Shown here: positions 33,550 through 42,790 of the stretch, one piece after another
How the letters are laid out: every line of letters begins with the position of its first letter
Position numbering within the stretch: position 1 is the first letter of the stretch
Origin: Balaenoptera acutorostrata
Lineage: Eukaryota > Chordata > Mammalia > Artiodactyla > Balaenopteridae
Assembly: GCF_949987535.1 (NCBI RefSeq)
Contig: NC_080079.1
Coordinates: 57,027,000-57,090,999, forward strand
Length of the DNA stretch: 64,000 nt
Direction: 5' to 3'
Notes under the pieces: generated by a model
Seen by the model: the letters and a program-made list of their open reading frames with translations, nothing else
Told to the model about the DNA's origin: nothing
Database searches by the model: none
Translations under genes and position numbers: made by a program

Positions 33550-33860
33550 ATGTCACTTCTGAACTGGGATCATGAAAAGCCAGTGCATCGTTCTCCAGTG
33601 TCTCCTGCCGCAGCCGTGACTGAGAAGGCCACATGGGGCAGCTTTGGATGGTGAAGGACCTGTCAGCTGTGTGGCCGAGTCACTGCATGGAGATCACCCA
33701 TCCTGGAGAGTTGCCAGGATCTGCAATGAATGTTGTGTGAGCAGGAAACAAACCTTTGTTGTGGTAAAGGCTCTGAGGTTTTGTAGCTACTTATTGCTGC
33801 AGCATCCACAGACTCTCCTGACTGATATGGTGCTCAACAAATATTAGTGATTATTATTGG
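33550..33860 (+). mobile_element. Probable MaLR/MLT1-type LTR 3' part
   Basis: GGCCGAGTCACTGCATGGAG, GTGTGAGCAGGAAACAAACC, TTGTTGTGGTAAAGGCTCTG and TCTCCTGACTGATATGG form the order seen at the 3' end of old MaLR-like LTRs. The subfamily is uncertain. Confidence 0.4.
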
Positions 33861-34854
33861 TAGGGTTGTTACTGTAATAGATGAGTAGAATGCCCTGGTA
33901 ATCCTGCCTCCCCAGCAGCAGACACTTGACCATGACCATCAGGAGCTCTTGTTCAAAACCAGCTTGGCTATGGATTCTGCCCTGATCCTCTGCCTCTGTC
34001 TGATGATTCGGTTCTTGCCTTCCCCCTTTGCCTCTGTCGCTGCAGCTCCACTCTCCCCCGAGACTCTACCTAGACCTTTTTATTCCATTAAATGGTCATT
34101 TTATTGATGCCCCGATCAATTTACCTGATGCAGGTAGGGTGGGGGGAAAGCATGGCACTATGTGCCAAGAATCCTGGGTTTAAATACCAACTTGGCCTCT
34201 GCCTTTTTCTGAGCTTCTGCCCAAGCAGGGAAGGACCCTCCCTGTGGCTCATGGCACCTGGTTACCTGGGCACTGGATCTGGGTACCTCCTCCCCTGGCC
34301 TAGGTGCTCTTCAAGGGCAGGGACCTGTCTGGATCCTCCACACCCAGCTCACAGTGTGATGTGTGCTGCATGAATGCAGACTGACTTAAGAGTGATGTTA
34401 AAGAAGTAAAGCTTGTAATGATCATCTGTGCTGTCACAGCCTCAGAGGCTGTCTTCCAAAACTGCCTGCTGGGAAGCCGTGGTGTTTATCTGGGGGGACT
34501 GATGGGAGCGATAGCCCAGCACCCACCCAGGGCAGCCCTGAGGCACCTCTGAGGAAGTCCAGAGCTCTAAGGAACACATTTGGAGAACCACTGCCTTGCT
34601 CCAAGCTCCTCATCTTGTAAATGGGGTCGCTGGGTCCTGGAAGCTGTCAAGAGGCCATCTCAGGTCCACTATTCTCCAACCCTCTTGCTGGTTGCACATT
34701 TTGTGCAGTTTCATATCATTCAAATCAACTCTCTCTTAGGTGACTTTCAGCTGTGTTTGATCCCTCTCTACACGGAAAAGTGACCCCCCCACACCAAGTG
34801 GGTTCTGAAGACAGCGTCACAGGTGATGCATGGGGTCCTTAGCCTAGGGGCAGG

Positions 34855-35060
34855 AGAGGTCACGTCGCCCAGGCTTGGATCCTGGCTCTACTGTTTATTA
34901 GCTCTGTGACCCTACTTAGGTGACAAGTTACTTATCCTCTTTGAGCCTCAACTTCCTCATCTGTTAAATGGGGATAACCATAAAACCCACATGCAGACCT
35001 ACTGTGGGTATCTGACGAGATGGCACATGGGACGCACTTGGTCCGTGGCTGGCACACCCT
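34855..35060 (+). repeat. MIR SINE, well preserved
   Basis: CAGGCTTGGATCCTGGCTCT, ACTGTTTATTAGCTCTGTGA, GAGCCTCAACTTCCTCATCT, GTTAAATGGGGATAACCATA. Core and 3' half are clear. Confidence 0.85.
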
Positions 35061-35239
35061 CAGACCTCGGCGATGCCATGCGTCTGCCTGCGCGCCCTCT
35101 GCAAACCCACTGAGCTCATCTGGATTCTGTGCAGAGCAGCTGTCAAATCGATCATCTTTACTTCCAAAAAGAGCTGTCTCCGGGAGAGGAAGGGGCCCCT
35201 GAAATGCAGAAACCAGACCAGAAAGTACACATGGTCTCT

Positions 35240-35555
35240 CTCTTCACCTGGCAAGTCCTGATTTACCTCCAGGTCCTAGTGGGATATCTCACCTCCTCAG
35301 AGAAGCCCTCCTTCACTCACCCTCAGTTGGTTACATGAGCATTTCCCCTGCTCTCCATGCCACGATGCTCTGTCCCATGTAGGACCAATCACTACTGCCA
35401 CTTAATAAATGTTTATGAAATGTCTTTCATCTGTTCATATCAGTCTTCCCCTATGAAGGCAAAGGACTGAGCCTGTTTTGTCTCACCACCGCTGGGCACA
35501 GTGCCCTGCACATAGTAGGGTTTCAACAAATACTTGTTGACTGATTGAATGATAC
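35240..35555 (+). mobile_element. L2 LINE 3' terminus
   Basis: ATCTCACCTCCTCAGAGAAG, CCCTCCTTCACTCACCCTCA, CACCGCTGGGCACAGTGCCC and GCACATAGTAGGGTTTCAAC then AAATACTTGTTGACTGATTG: the L2 terminal region through the typical end. Confidence 0.85.
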
Positions 35556-35659
35556 CAGACATTGTTGCTTAGATTCCTGCCATATGTTGGGTTTGGAACT
35601 GGGCGTGGTCTCAGCCTTATATATGCAAGATTTGCAGACTACTTTGCTCCTAAAAGGGC

Positions 35660-35790
35660 TCTTAAAGCCACCACGGACCGAAAATATTTATGAGCGCAAA
35701 GTGAGACTCAGAGAGGTTTAGTACTTTGCTCTTAGTCACCCAACTGGCTAGCTGCAAATCACTGCTTGAGCCCAGTTCTTAGTAACTCTA
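35660..35790 (-). repeat. MIR fragment
   Basis: AAAGTGAGACTCAGAGAGGT, TTAGTACTTTGCTCTTAGTC and CTGCTTGAGCCCAGTTCTTA in minus orientation. Confidence 0.7.
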
Positions 35791-35825
35791 AAAACCACTC
35801 TCTCTCCCTTTCATCACCACACTTC

Positions 35826-36520
35826 CAGTAGATTCTGAACTTCAGCAAGCATTAGGATTCCCTGGGGCACTTGTAAAAATACAGATTCCTGAGCTTCCTC
35901 CTCAATGCTATAATACTATTTTAGTGGGTCTGGAGGCCGGGCTGCCCGTAGGGCATACAGGGCCCCAGGCCACTACCTTTTTTTTTTTTTTTTTTTTTTC
36001 TTTTTTGCAGGCGAGGCAAAACACTCTGAGTCGCTCAAAATCATGTGAGCACCATTCTGCTGGCCCAATCTCATGTGATCCTGTGAAAGAAATACTTTGC
36101 TGGCTAGTGGGAGCAATTCATTTGCCAAGCTTTCTGCCTGGTACGGGGCCCGAGCACGGGGCCCTGGGATGACCCCATATATGTGAGTGCTAGGAGCTCT
36201 ATAGGGCATCTGGTCAACCCATGGGGGCAGTGGGGTGGTGGTAGCGGGGGTACACAGTCTCTGAGGAAGAGAAACAAGTGGGGATTGGGATTCATACGGG
36301 ACCAGGTCCAGGCATGGGAACACCATATGGATGGCACTATGAACCTGGCCAGGGCACCAGGAAGGCCCTCCAAAGCAGGGAGCCCCCTGAGGTATAAGCC
36401 ACGTGGCAGGGGAGTACTGTCTGGAGGAGACCTGGGAGCCTGAATTTACACCAGCACCCTAGGGGATTCTGATGCGGAGGTACTGTGGGTCATACTTTGG
36501 GAAACATCGCTCTAGCAGAC
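35826..36520 (+). mobile_element. MER5A-like hAT-Charlie element, split by an insert
   Basis: Left half: GAACTTCAGCAAGCATTAGG, CTGGGGCACTTGTAAAAATA, CAGATTCCTGAGCTTCCTCC, TTTTAGTGGGTCTGGAGG. Right half: AGCCTGAATTTACACCAGCA, CCTAGGGGATTCTGATGCGG, CATACTTTGGGAAACATCGC. The halves fit a single MER5A-like element if 35937-36418 is removed; GTCTGGAGG occurs at both junctions. Confidence 0.72.
35937..36418. other. Unexplained 480-bp insert in the MER5A-like element
   Basis: Flanked by GTCTGGAGG at 35928-35936 and 36419-36427. It has a long T tract (about 35978-36006, one C) close to its left end and no recognised repeat to the right. On the minus strand a 117-codon frame (35973-36326) reads into the T tract as poly-Lys. 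A minus-strand retroposed transcript would place poly-T directly after the left duplication, but 41 bases intervene, and no AATAAA was seen before the tail. So a processed pseudogene, an unknown SINE or a DNA element are all possible. Confidence 0.5.
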
Positions 36521-36814
36521 TAGTGTCTGTTCCAGGTAGGAAGAGCTTCTGAGAGCCGAAGCTAGTCAGGGATAGAGGGCTTCCTGGGTCACCAGTGAGC
36601 TCTGGGGCAGGCTCACAGGCCTGGGGGCTCCCTGCCTAGCCTGGTGGCTATCACCCTTCAGGTCCCTCTAACAGGAGGAGGGGGGTGGAGGTTGGGTGGT
36701 GACTCTGCCTCCCATGGGGCCTTCCGATCAGACGGGCCCTTGGCAGCCTCCTAATTTGCTTCCTCCTCACAGCGCCAGTATCAGCTTTCTGATGCAGAGG
36801 GACCCCAGTAATGA

Positions 36815-37010
36815 GTTTCTATTAAAAGAGCTGAATCTCAGCTCTCGGAACTCAATGTTCAGAATAAACAATAGGGCAGAATCCTATTAAAAAAGGCTTC
36901 CAACACGGACAAATTAAGCCCTTGGGAATGCCTTACAAAGAATACATTTTTCCAGTGTCGAACCAAGATCAATAGAGAAAAACAAATAATTTCAAGTGGA
37001 AGTCGTCATA
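36815..37010. promoter_or_regulatory. Possible conserved block with inverted repeat
   Basis: Unique sequence containing a perfect inverted repeat AGAGCTGA-ATC-TCAGCTCT (36827-36845), then GAATAAACAATAGGGC, ACGGACAAATTAAGCCC, AAGATCAATAGAG and ACAAATAATTTCAAGTGG. SOX/forkhead- and homeodomain-like cores are frequent. No frame. Confidence 0.25.
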
Positions 37011-37019
37011 ATGATACCC

Positions 37020-38010
37020 AGGTAGGGGCAGGGGTTGGGTGCATGTGCTATTTTGGCCCGAGGACACCCCAGCAGAGATAATGAGGAAGCAGGGGAAGGA
37101 AGCTCGTAATGGGCGTGAGGGGTGCCTGGGTCTCCCAGGCGGCGGAGCCAGGAGGATGTCACGTCTCATTTGTCTCTGCTGAGAGGAGACTCCCTCTTTC
37201 TCTGGGGGATGGTTAAGCCCACGGTGCTGCTCTCCTTGGGCTACGGCAAGCTTGGGGAAGCGGGCGGGAGACCTTGGCTTTGTTTGCCAGGGGGATAGAT
37301 CTTATCTCTGCTCAGGCAGGGCAGGGAAGTTGGATATGCCTCACTCTGGAGCAGAGTGAAGGTCCCCAGACATCTGCACAGATGCCTGAATCATCACGAC
37401 TAAGGCTCTACCCCCTGCTCTGCTCTCTCCACTTGTGACTGCTCTGTGAATATCACTCTTGCAATATTCAATTTTGTTCCCTGGAGCCGAGTAAAATCTT
37501 TCCCGGCATTCCAGGCTGATCTCGAGTTGCTCCCTCTTCATGAAACCTTTCCTGAACTCCTCCCCACTCTTCTAGATTCCTAGTGATCTGAGTGACACCC
37601 CTGAGTGTGTCAGGAGTGCAAGGAGGCTCCCTGCCTGGCACACCTCTGCCCCTGCTGCCTGCTTGGAGCCTGTCCCAGTGCTGTTGTCTGTCCTGTTGAT
37701 GCATTGCCAGTGCCTCCTTCTCCTACCAGGGACCCCTGTATTCAGCCCAGCTCACCCTACTTCACTGAGCAGCGCTCCATGGTAGTTTCCATGCCAGGCT
37801 CTGGGAGACCCAGGTTGACCAAGACATAGGCTGGGATCCTCTGCAGGTAGAGACTCACCTAGCCTTCCACTGTGGTCCAGTTGCCTCCATTAACAAATGA
37901 AGAAGCAGAGATCCTGAGGAAGAGGGTGATGTGGTCAGGGACAAACAGACAGTGGGCAGCGGAGGGATCTGGAACTCAGTTCTACTGCTTCCCTCTAGAG
38001 GGAAGAGGTT
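37020..38010. other. No gene recognised
   Basis: GC-rich, with C/T-rich stretches near 37530-37700 that may be an old L2 3' end (GCTCCCTCTTCATGAAACCT then TTCCTGAACTCCTCCC). No protein-like frame and no splice-bounded segment seen. Confidence 0.35.
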
Positions 38011-38014
38011 CATT

Positions 38015-38175
38015 GAGGCCCTATTCCATGCAAAGCACTTTTCGGTCTGCTCTCTCTATACTAATGCACAATAGTATCCCAGGTGGCTATCGAATTTTCC
38101 CCCATTTTACAGGTGAGGAAACTGAGGCATAGTGAGGTTAAGTAATTGGCCCAAGGCCTTTAGCTTCAGGTGAGC
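38015..38175 (-). repeat. MIR SINE
   Basis: CATGCAAAGCACTTTTCGGT, CCATTTTACAGGTGAGGAAA, CTGAGGCATAGTGAGGTTAA, GTAATTGGCCCAAGGCC. Confidence 0.85.
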
Positions 38176-38919
38176 AGATCTTCTGCCCCGGGCTAGCCCT
38201 CTTTCCTCTGAGTTACCCAGGGAGGACTGTGGAGGGTGGGGCATGGTACAGGCAGACCTAGAAAGAGGATAGGGGCCCCAGGGAGGACCAGGGTGCCAGG
38301 GCCACAGTGGGGAGCAGGAGGAGAGGAAGGTCCCAAGCTGCTGATATTCCTGGCTGACTCAGGGTGCACTCCTATTGGCTGGTCATGGAGCCAATTGGAG
38401 CTGCCCCTCTTTGGGTGTCCTGAGTTCAACAGAGATTGCAATTGCATTTTGCTTCACTCAGTAAAGACCCTGAGAAGTCCTGCAGCAACTTCAATTTTCC
38501 CAGTGTCTACCAGACTTCCTTGGCAATGGATGCCCTTTCTTGTCACCTGAGAATGCCTTTTAACATCCCTTGCCACTCCCCTTGGGAAGTTCATTTCTAG
38601 GCAACGTGAATGCCAGGCCAGGAGGGAGGAGTTGTCGACCAGGAATTGAAATGTATAGTGGCAGAATCAAGGCTGTGGGTTTTCCCATTCAAGGGAGGGA
38701 GAGGATGTCCAGGATAAGAAGGAGGTGAGCGGTGCAAATGCCTCAGATGCCGAGGAAGGCGATGTGTGAGATGGCCTGCAGATTTGGTGAGGAGGAGTCT
38801 GGGGTAGAAATCGTATGCAGGCGCTGGTAGGAGTACGCACATATGTCCAGTCTACCATCTACCGCTCCACCAGCAGAGCTATGGAAGGTGCACCAAGAGG
38901 GGTGGGGTGGGGGGAGTGT

Positions 38920-39250
38920 GGCTTATCTCTGAACACTCAGAATGCACATGTGTCCTGATGCACTGATTCTACTTCTGTCTGTTTACCCGAGAGAAACACT
39001 CACACATGTGCTCACGGAGCCCTGCTGGATGTTTATTGCAGGCTTGTTAGGCAGAGTCAGAAATGGCAACAACCTTAATGCCTATCAATGCGAGAATGTC
39101 TAGAGGCCTTATGGCGGGTCTATATTTCAGCAGTTAGAAAGAATGGGGGAGAAACTTAGGTACAAGACAGAAGGGTCTCCAGGATAGTATTGAATGAACA
39201 AAGCGCAGCGCAGAATGCACATATAATATGATCCTCCTGAAGTGAAAAAA
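38920..39250 (+). mobile_element. Old L1 3' end
   Basis: GCTGGATGTTTATTGCAGGC, AATGGCAACAACCTTAATGC, CTATCAATGCGAGAATGTCT and TGCACATATAATATGATCCT match the order of the L1 ORF2 tail and 3' UTR in plus orientation. It runs into a CA-rich repeat. Confidence 0.7.
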
Positions 39251-39440
39251 TACATGTGCATGTGCACACGCAAACATACATTCAGGCCCACATACACACA
39301 CAGACACACACAGGCACACGATGCATATATGCACACACAGGCACAATGCACACAAGCACACACAGAGACACACAACGTATACACACATATGCATATATAG
39401 TCATATACAGACACAATGCACACATGCACTCACAAACAGA
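39250..39440. repeat. Degenerate CA/CACACAGG-type repeat
   Basis: Irregular CA-rich tract with recurring ACACACAGGCACA, CACAATGCACACA and CATACACACA units. Open frames through it (100, 86 and 63 codons) are low-complexity Cys/Val or Thr/His strings, not proteins. Confidence 0.85.
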
Positions 39441-39454
39441 ACACTGAGCATTGG

Positions 39455-40035
39455 TGGTGAGGAGAGCAATCTCTAAATCCAGAATTTCTCTGAATCATCA
39501 TTCTGCCACTTCCTAAATTTGTAACCATAGGCAATAGTCTAACTTTCTTGTACCTCAGTTTTCTCATCTGTAAAATATGGATAATTATATTTCCATCTCA
39601 AGAAATTATTGAATGGAGTTGGGACTTCCCTGGTGGCACAGTGGTTAAGAATCCGCCTGCCAATGCAGGGGACACGGGTTTGAGCCCTGGTCCAGGAAGA
39701 TCCCACATGCCGCGGAGCAACTAAGCCTGTGCACCACAACTACCGAGCCTGCGCTCTAGAGCCCACATGTCACAGCTACTGAAGCCTGCGTGCCTAAAGC
39801 CCGTGCTCTGCAACAAGAGAAGTCACCGCAATGAGAAGTCCGTGCACTGCAATGAAGAGTAGCCCCTGCTCGCCTCAACTAGAGAAAGCTTACACGCAGC
39901 AACAAAGACGCAAAGCAGCCAAAAAAAAAAAGGAAAGAAATTATTGAATGGAGTAAGTGATTACCTGAGTTAATATGAGCAAAGTACTTGTGAGAATGCC
40001 TGGCCCATGGTAAGGGCTAAATAAGTTAGTTGTTT
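39455..40035 (+). repeat. MIR SINE split by a CHR SINE
   Basis: Left: CATCATTCTGCCACTTCCTA, GTACCTCAGTTTTCTCATCT, GTAAAATATGGATAATTATA. Right: AGTTAATATGAGCAAAGTAC, GTGAGAATGCCTGGCCCATG, GTAAGGGCTAAATAAG. The CHR insertion at 39620-39934 separates them. Confidence 0.85.
39620..39934 (+). mobile_element. CHR SINE, full length
   Basis: tRNA-Glu-derived SINE of Cetacea/hippo/ruminants: GGACTTCCCTGGTGGCACAG, GTGGTTAAGAATCCGCCTGC, GGACACGGGTTTGAGCCCTG (B-box region), ATCCCACATGCCGCGGAGCA, GCAACAAAGACGCAAAGCAG and an A tail. It has a perfect 20-bp target-site duplication, AAGAAATTATTGAATGGAGT, at 39600-39619 and 39935-39954. Length and sequence are typical of the cetacean long CHR subfamily. Confidence 0.95.
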
Positions 40036-40454
40036 CTGTGACCATATTTCATCTATTCTAACATACACATCTTTTTTCCACATCTTAAACCAGCAATTGA
40101 GATGTGGTTTATAATTGATACATCTTAACATCGAGTCATGGTTTCATTGGCAACTTTTTCTTCCTTCTTGGTAGCACATAAAACAATGGCATGTCTTACA
40201 ATTGGAGATGTCTTAGGCACAATGAGATAGAACATTATTTCCAGGAAATTTTTACTAGGGCTACACACGTTTGTATAGAAGCATGACCAGTAAGCTCTGG
40301 GACACACACATCCAGCTCATACCAGTGGTTCCCTTGGGGAAGAATGCTGGCCAGGGGGGTGTCAGGAAGCCTACGGCCTTATCAAGGCTGCCTTAGTGTT
40401 TTACAAGCAGTTTGGACTCATGTTTACATGTGGTTTCACTTAGCGTTGCTTGGC

Positions 40455-41290
40455 TGTAGCCAGCAGACACTAACACTGGTTAACTTAAGCAAAAAAGAAT
40501 TTATTGGCAGGATGTCGGGAGCTCACAGAAGTGACAGGAGCCCAGAGAAGCAGACTTGGAGAGGGGTGGGGGCCCAGGCCTCTCCCGAGGGCCTGGATTA
40601 AGAACCACAGCCACCACCTGGTAGCGGGAAACATCTGGTCTACATGCCGCCACGGCTGAGACGAATGACCTCCAATCTTCTCCTCTGTCTCTGGGTTCGG
40701 TGGCTTTTGCCATTCTTTTTGGTTGTCCATCATCTGATGACCCCCTCCTTCCCAGGCTTGAGAAATTCTCTATCTTAAAGGTCTTCAGGGGAAGAGGCAG
40801 AGTCAGCCTTCCAGTGTGGACCGGGAGTGATGGATTGGCGTGGTCCCAGCATCCCTTGCAGCTAGGGAACGGGGGCTCCTGCCCAGACTGGTCAACCGCC
40901 AAGCCCCCCGCCCATATAGCGAGCCAGGAGCAAGCAAGGCCACGGAACAGGGGCAAGGCACATCTCTGCTGGTGGCAAGAGGTTGGGGACAGCAACTGCA
41001 GCAGCAAAATTCACTTCCGGGAGCACCACTGGTCAGCGCCCGAGCAAGCTGCGGTGCAACAGCATTGTCCCCACTGCACTGGCTTCCTGAGGATGCTTTG
41101 GCTGTGGCCAGCTGTGGTCTGGCCTCTTTGTCCAACTGTGGCCTACCTAGCCTCTTTGTTTCTGTGCCTGGTTCCCATCCTTCCCAGTGAGTCTGTGGGC
41201 CACCTCACCTCCTTTTGAATAAATCCCCCTTCCTGCTTCAATCTGACCAGGTTGGGTTCTGTTGCCAGCAACCAATAAGCCTGGCTGACA
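40455..41290. mobile_element. Ancient repeat with weak terminal inverted similarity
   Basis: Left end GTTGCTTGGCTGTAGCCAGC then TTAACTTAAGCAAAAAAGAA and TTTATTGGCAGGATGTCGGG; right end GACCAGGTTGGGTTCTGTTG and CCAGCAACC. The complement of the right end begins GGTTGCTGGCAACAGAACCC and partly resembles the left end. I recognise the pattern as a common mammalian element but cannot name it. The 168-172-codon frames on both strands lie entirely within it. Confidence 0.5.
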
Positions 41291-41501
41291 CCCTGTGTCA
41301 CTCATTCCAGATGCAAAGTCCCAGAAGAGACATCAGGACATGTGCCTGCTCCCTAGGGTAGACCAGGAGATGTAAAAAGCTGGCTTTTGTAATGGGAGGC
41401 AGAAGACTAGAATTCCCCTCCACCAAGACCACACACAATGCAGAAGAGGCAAGTTCCAGAAGGAAATCAGGCCACTGTTAGTGAGAGAGTGTCAGGCGGG
41501 T

Positions 41502-41513
41502 GGGGGGGGGGGG
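41502..41513. repeat. G12 homopolymer
   Basis: Twelve consecutive G between GGCGGGT and CCAGCC. Prone to sequencing error and length variation. Confidence 0.9.
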
Positions 41514-41550
41514 CCAGCCAACAAGACATGACAAATGTGCATTACTGTTG

Positions 41551-42047
41551 GTTTTTCTTTTTTGTTTTGTTTTGTTTTTTGTTCTTTTTTTAAAAAAAGT
41601 TGTATTGAAGTATAGTTGATTTACAATGTTGTGTTAGTTTCTGGTGTACAGCAAAGTGATTCAGTTATACGTATATACATATATTCTTTTTCATTATAGT
41701 TTATTAGAGGATATTGTATATAGTTCCCTGTGCTGTACAGTAGGACCTTGTTGTTTATCCACTCTAAATGTAATAGTTTGCATCTGTTAACCCCAAATTC
41801 CTAATCCTTCCCTCCCCCACCCCCTTCCCCCTTGGCAACCACAAGTTGTTCTCTATGTCTGTGAGTCTGTTTCTGTTTCGTAAATAAGTTCATTTGTGTC
41901 ATATTTTAGAGTCCACATATAAGTTACATCATACGATATTTGTCTTTCTCTTTCTGGCTTACTTCACCTAGTACGATAATCTCTAGGTCAATCCATGTTG
42001 CTGTAAATGGCATTATTTCATTCTTTTTGATGGCTGAGTAGTATTCC

Positions 42048-42098
<51 letters not shown>

Positions 42099-42345
42099 TG
42101 TGTATATATATATATATATGGTGTATATATATGTATATATATATACACCATATATATATATATGTATACCACATCTTCTTTACCTATTCATCTGTCAATG
42201 GACATTTAGGTTGCTTCCATGTTTTGGCTATTATAACTAGTGCTGCTGTGAACATAGGGGTGCATGTATCTTTTTGAACTATAGTTTTGTCCAGGTATAT
42301 GCCCAGGAGTGGGATTGCTGGATCATACGTCAACTCTATTTTTAG
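41551..42345 (-). mobile_element. Recent L1 3' end, 5'-truncated
   Basis: Minus-strand L1: A-rich tail as TTTTGTTTTGTTTTGTTTTT at the left, then AGTATAGTTGATTTACAATG, GTGTACAGCAAAGTGATTCA, GTTCCCTGTGCTGTACAGTA, AATAAGTTCATTTGTGTCAT, and the ORF2 tail GGTTGCTTCCATGTTTTGGC and GGGATTGCTGGATCATACG. Truncated at about 42345. It holds a long TA tract. Little diverged, so fairly young, and placed in or next to L2 sequence. Confidence 0.9.
42049..42168. repeat. (TA)n tract inside L1
   Basis: TA dinucleotides at about 42049-42096, then GGTGTG, more TA, and GGTGTATATATATGTATATA followed by TATACACC, an inverted repeat able to form a hairpin. It lies within the L1 segment where consensus elements carry a short GTATATA run. 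Confidence 0.95.
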
Positions 42346-42790
42346 CAGTCAGGGAAGTCTTCACAGAGGAGGTGGCAAAAGAGCTAGGCCTTGAAAAAGA
42401 GGCAAGATGGGCAGGGGTTGCCAGGCTGACAAGAGCAGAGGAAAGGGGCGGGGAAACAGCACGTGCATAGGCTCAGGATCATGAAGGGGCACCCACTCAG
42501 TGCTCAGGGAAAGGAGAGGGCCTCAGGGGACTGGATGTGGCATGAGAGTGGAGCATGGAGAGGCAAAGCGTCCTCAGGAGGGCAGAAGTGGTGAAAGATG
42601 AGCCTGAGGGTGAGGATGGAGCCAGAAGGCTAGGGCCTTGACTGTCAAGTGAAGTAACATGGAGTGAAACATGGAGTTAGCAAAAGTGTTTTAAGTGGGA
42701 GAACACATCATTAGATTCATCTTTGAGAAAGATTACTCAGGTGGATGAATGACGAAGAGTTGGTGGTACAGGGGAGGAGGGGACAGTGCA
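42346..42790 (-). mobile_element. L2 LINE 3' region
   Basis: CAGTCAGGGAAGTCTTCACA, GAGGAGGTGGCAAAAGAGCT, AACAGCACGTGCATAGGCTC, GTTAGCAAAAGTGTTTTAAG, GAAAGATTACTCAGGTGGAT: complement of the L2 3' ORF2 region. Confidence 0.7.

Noticed and set aside
35973..36326. 117-codon frame ending in poly-Lys
   Set aside because: The Lys run is translation of a T tract on the other strand; no homology is recognised, so it is not called as a gene, though the insert itself is kept as a finding.
39250..39440. Regularly spaced CACACAGGCACA units considered as a CRISPR-like array
   Set aside because: No conserved spacer length or unique spacers, and the genome is mammalian; it is a degenerate microsatellite.
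39127..39447. Cys/Val-rich and Thr/His-rich frames
   Set aside because: Products of a CA-rich simple repeat.
40501..41218. Overlapping 168- and 172-codon frames on both strands
   Set aside because: Both lie wholly inside an ancient interspersed repeat.
42095..42277. Ile/Tyr-rich frames
   Set aside because: Translation of the TA tract within an L1 copy.
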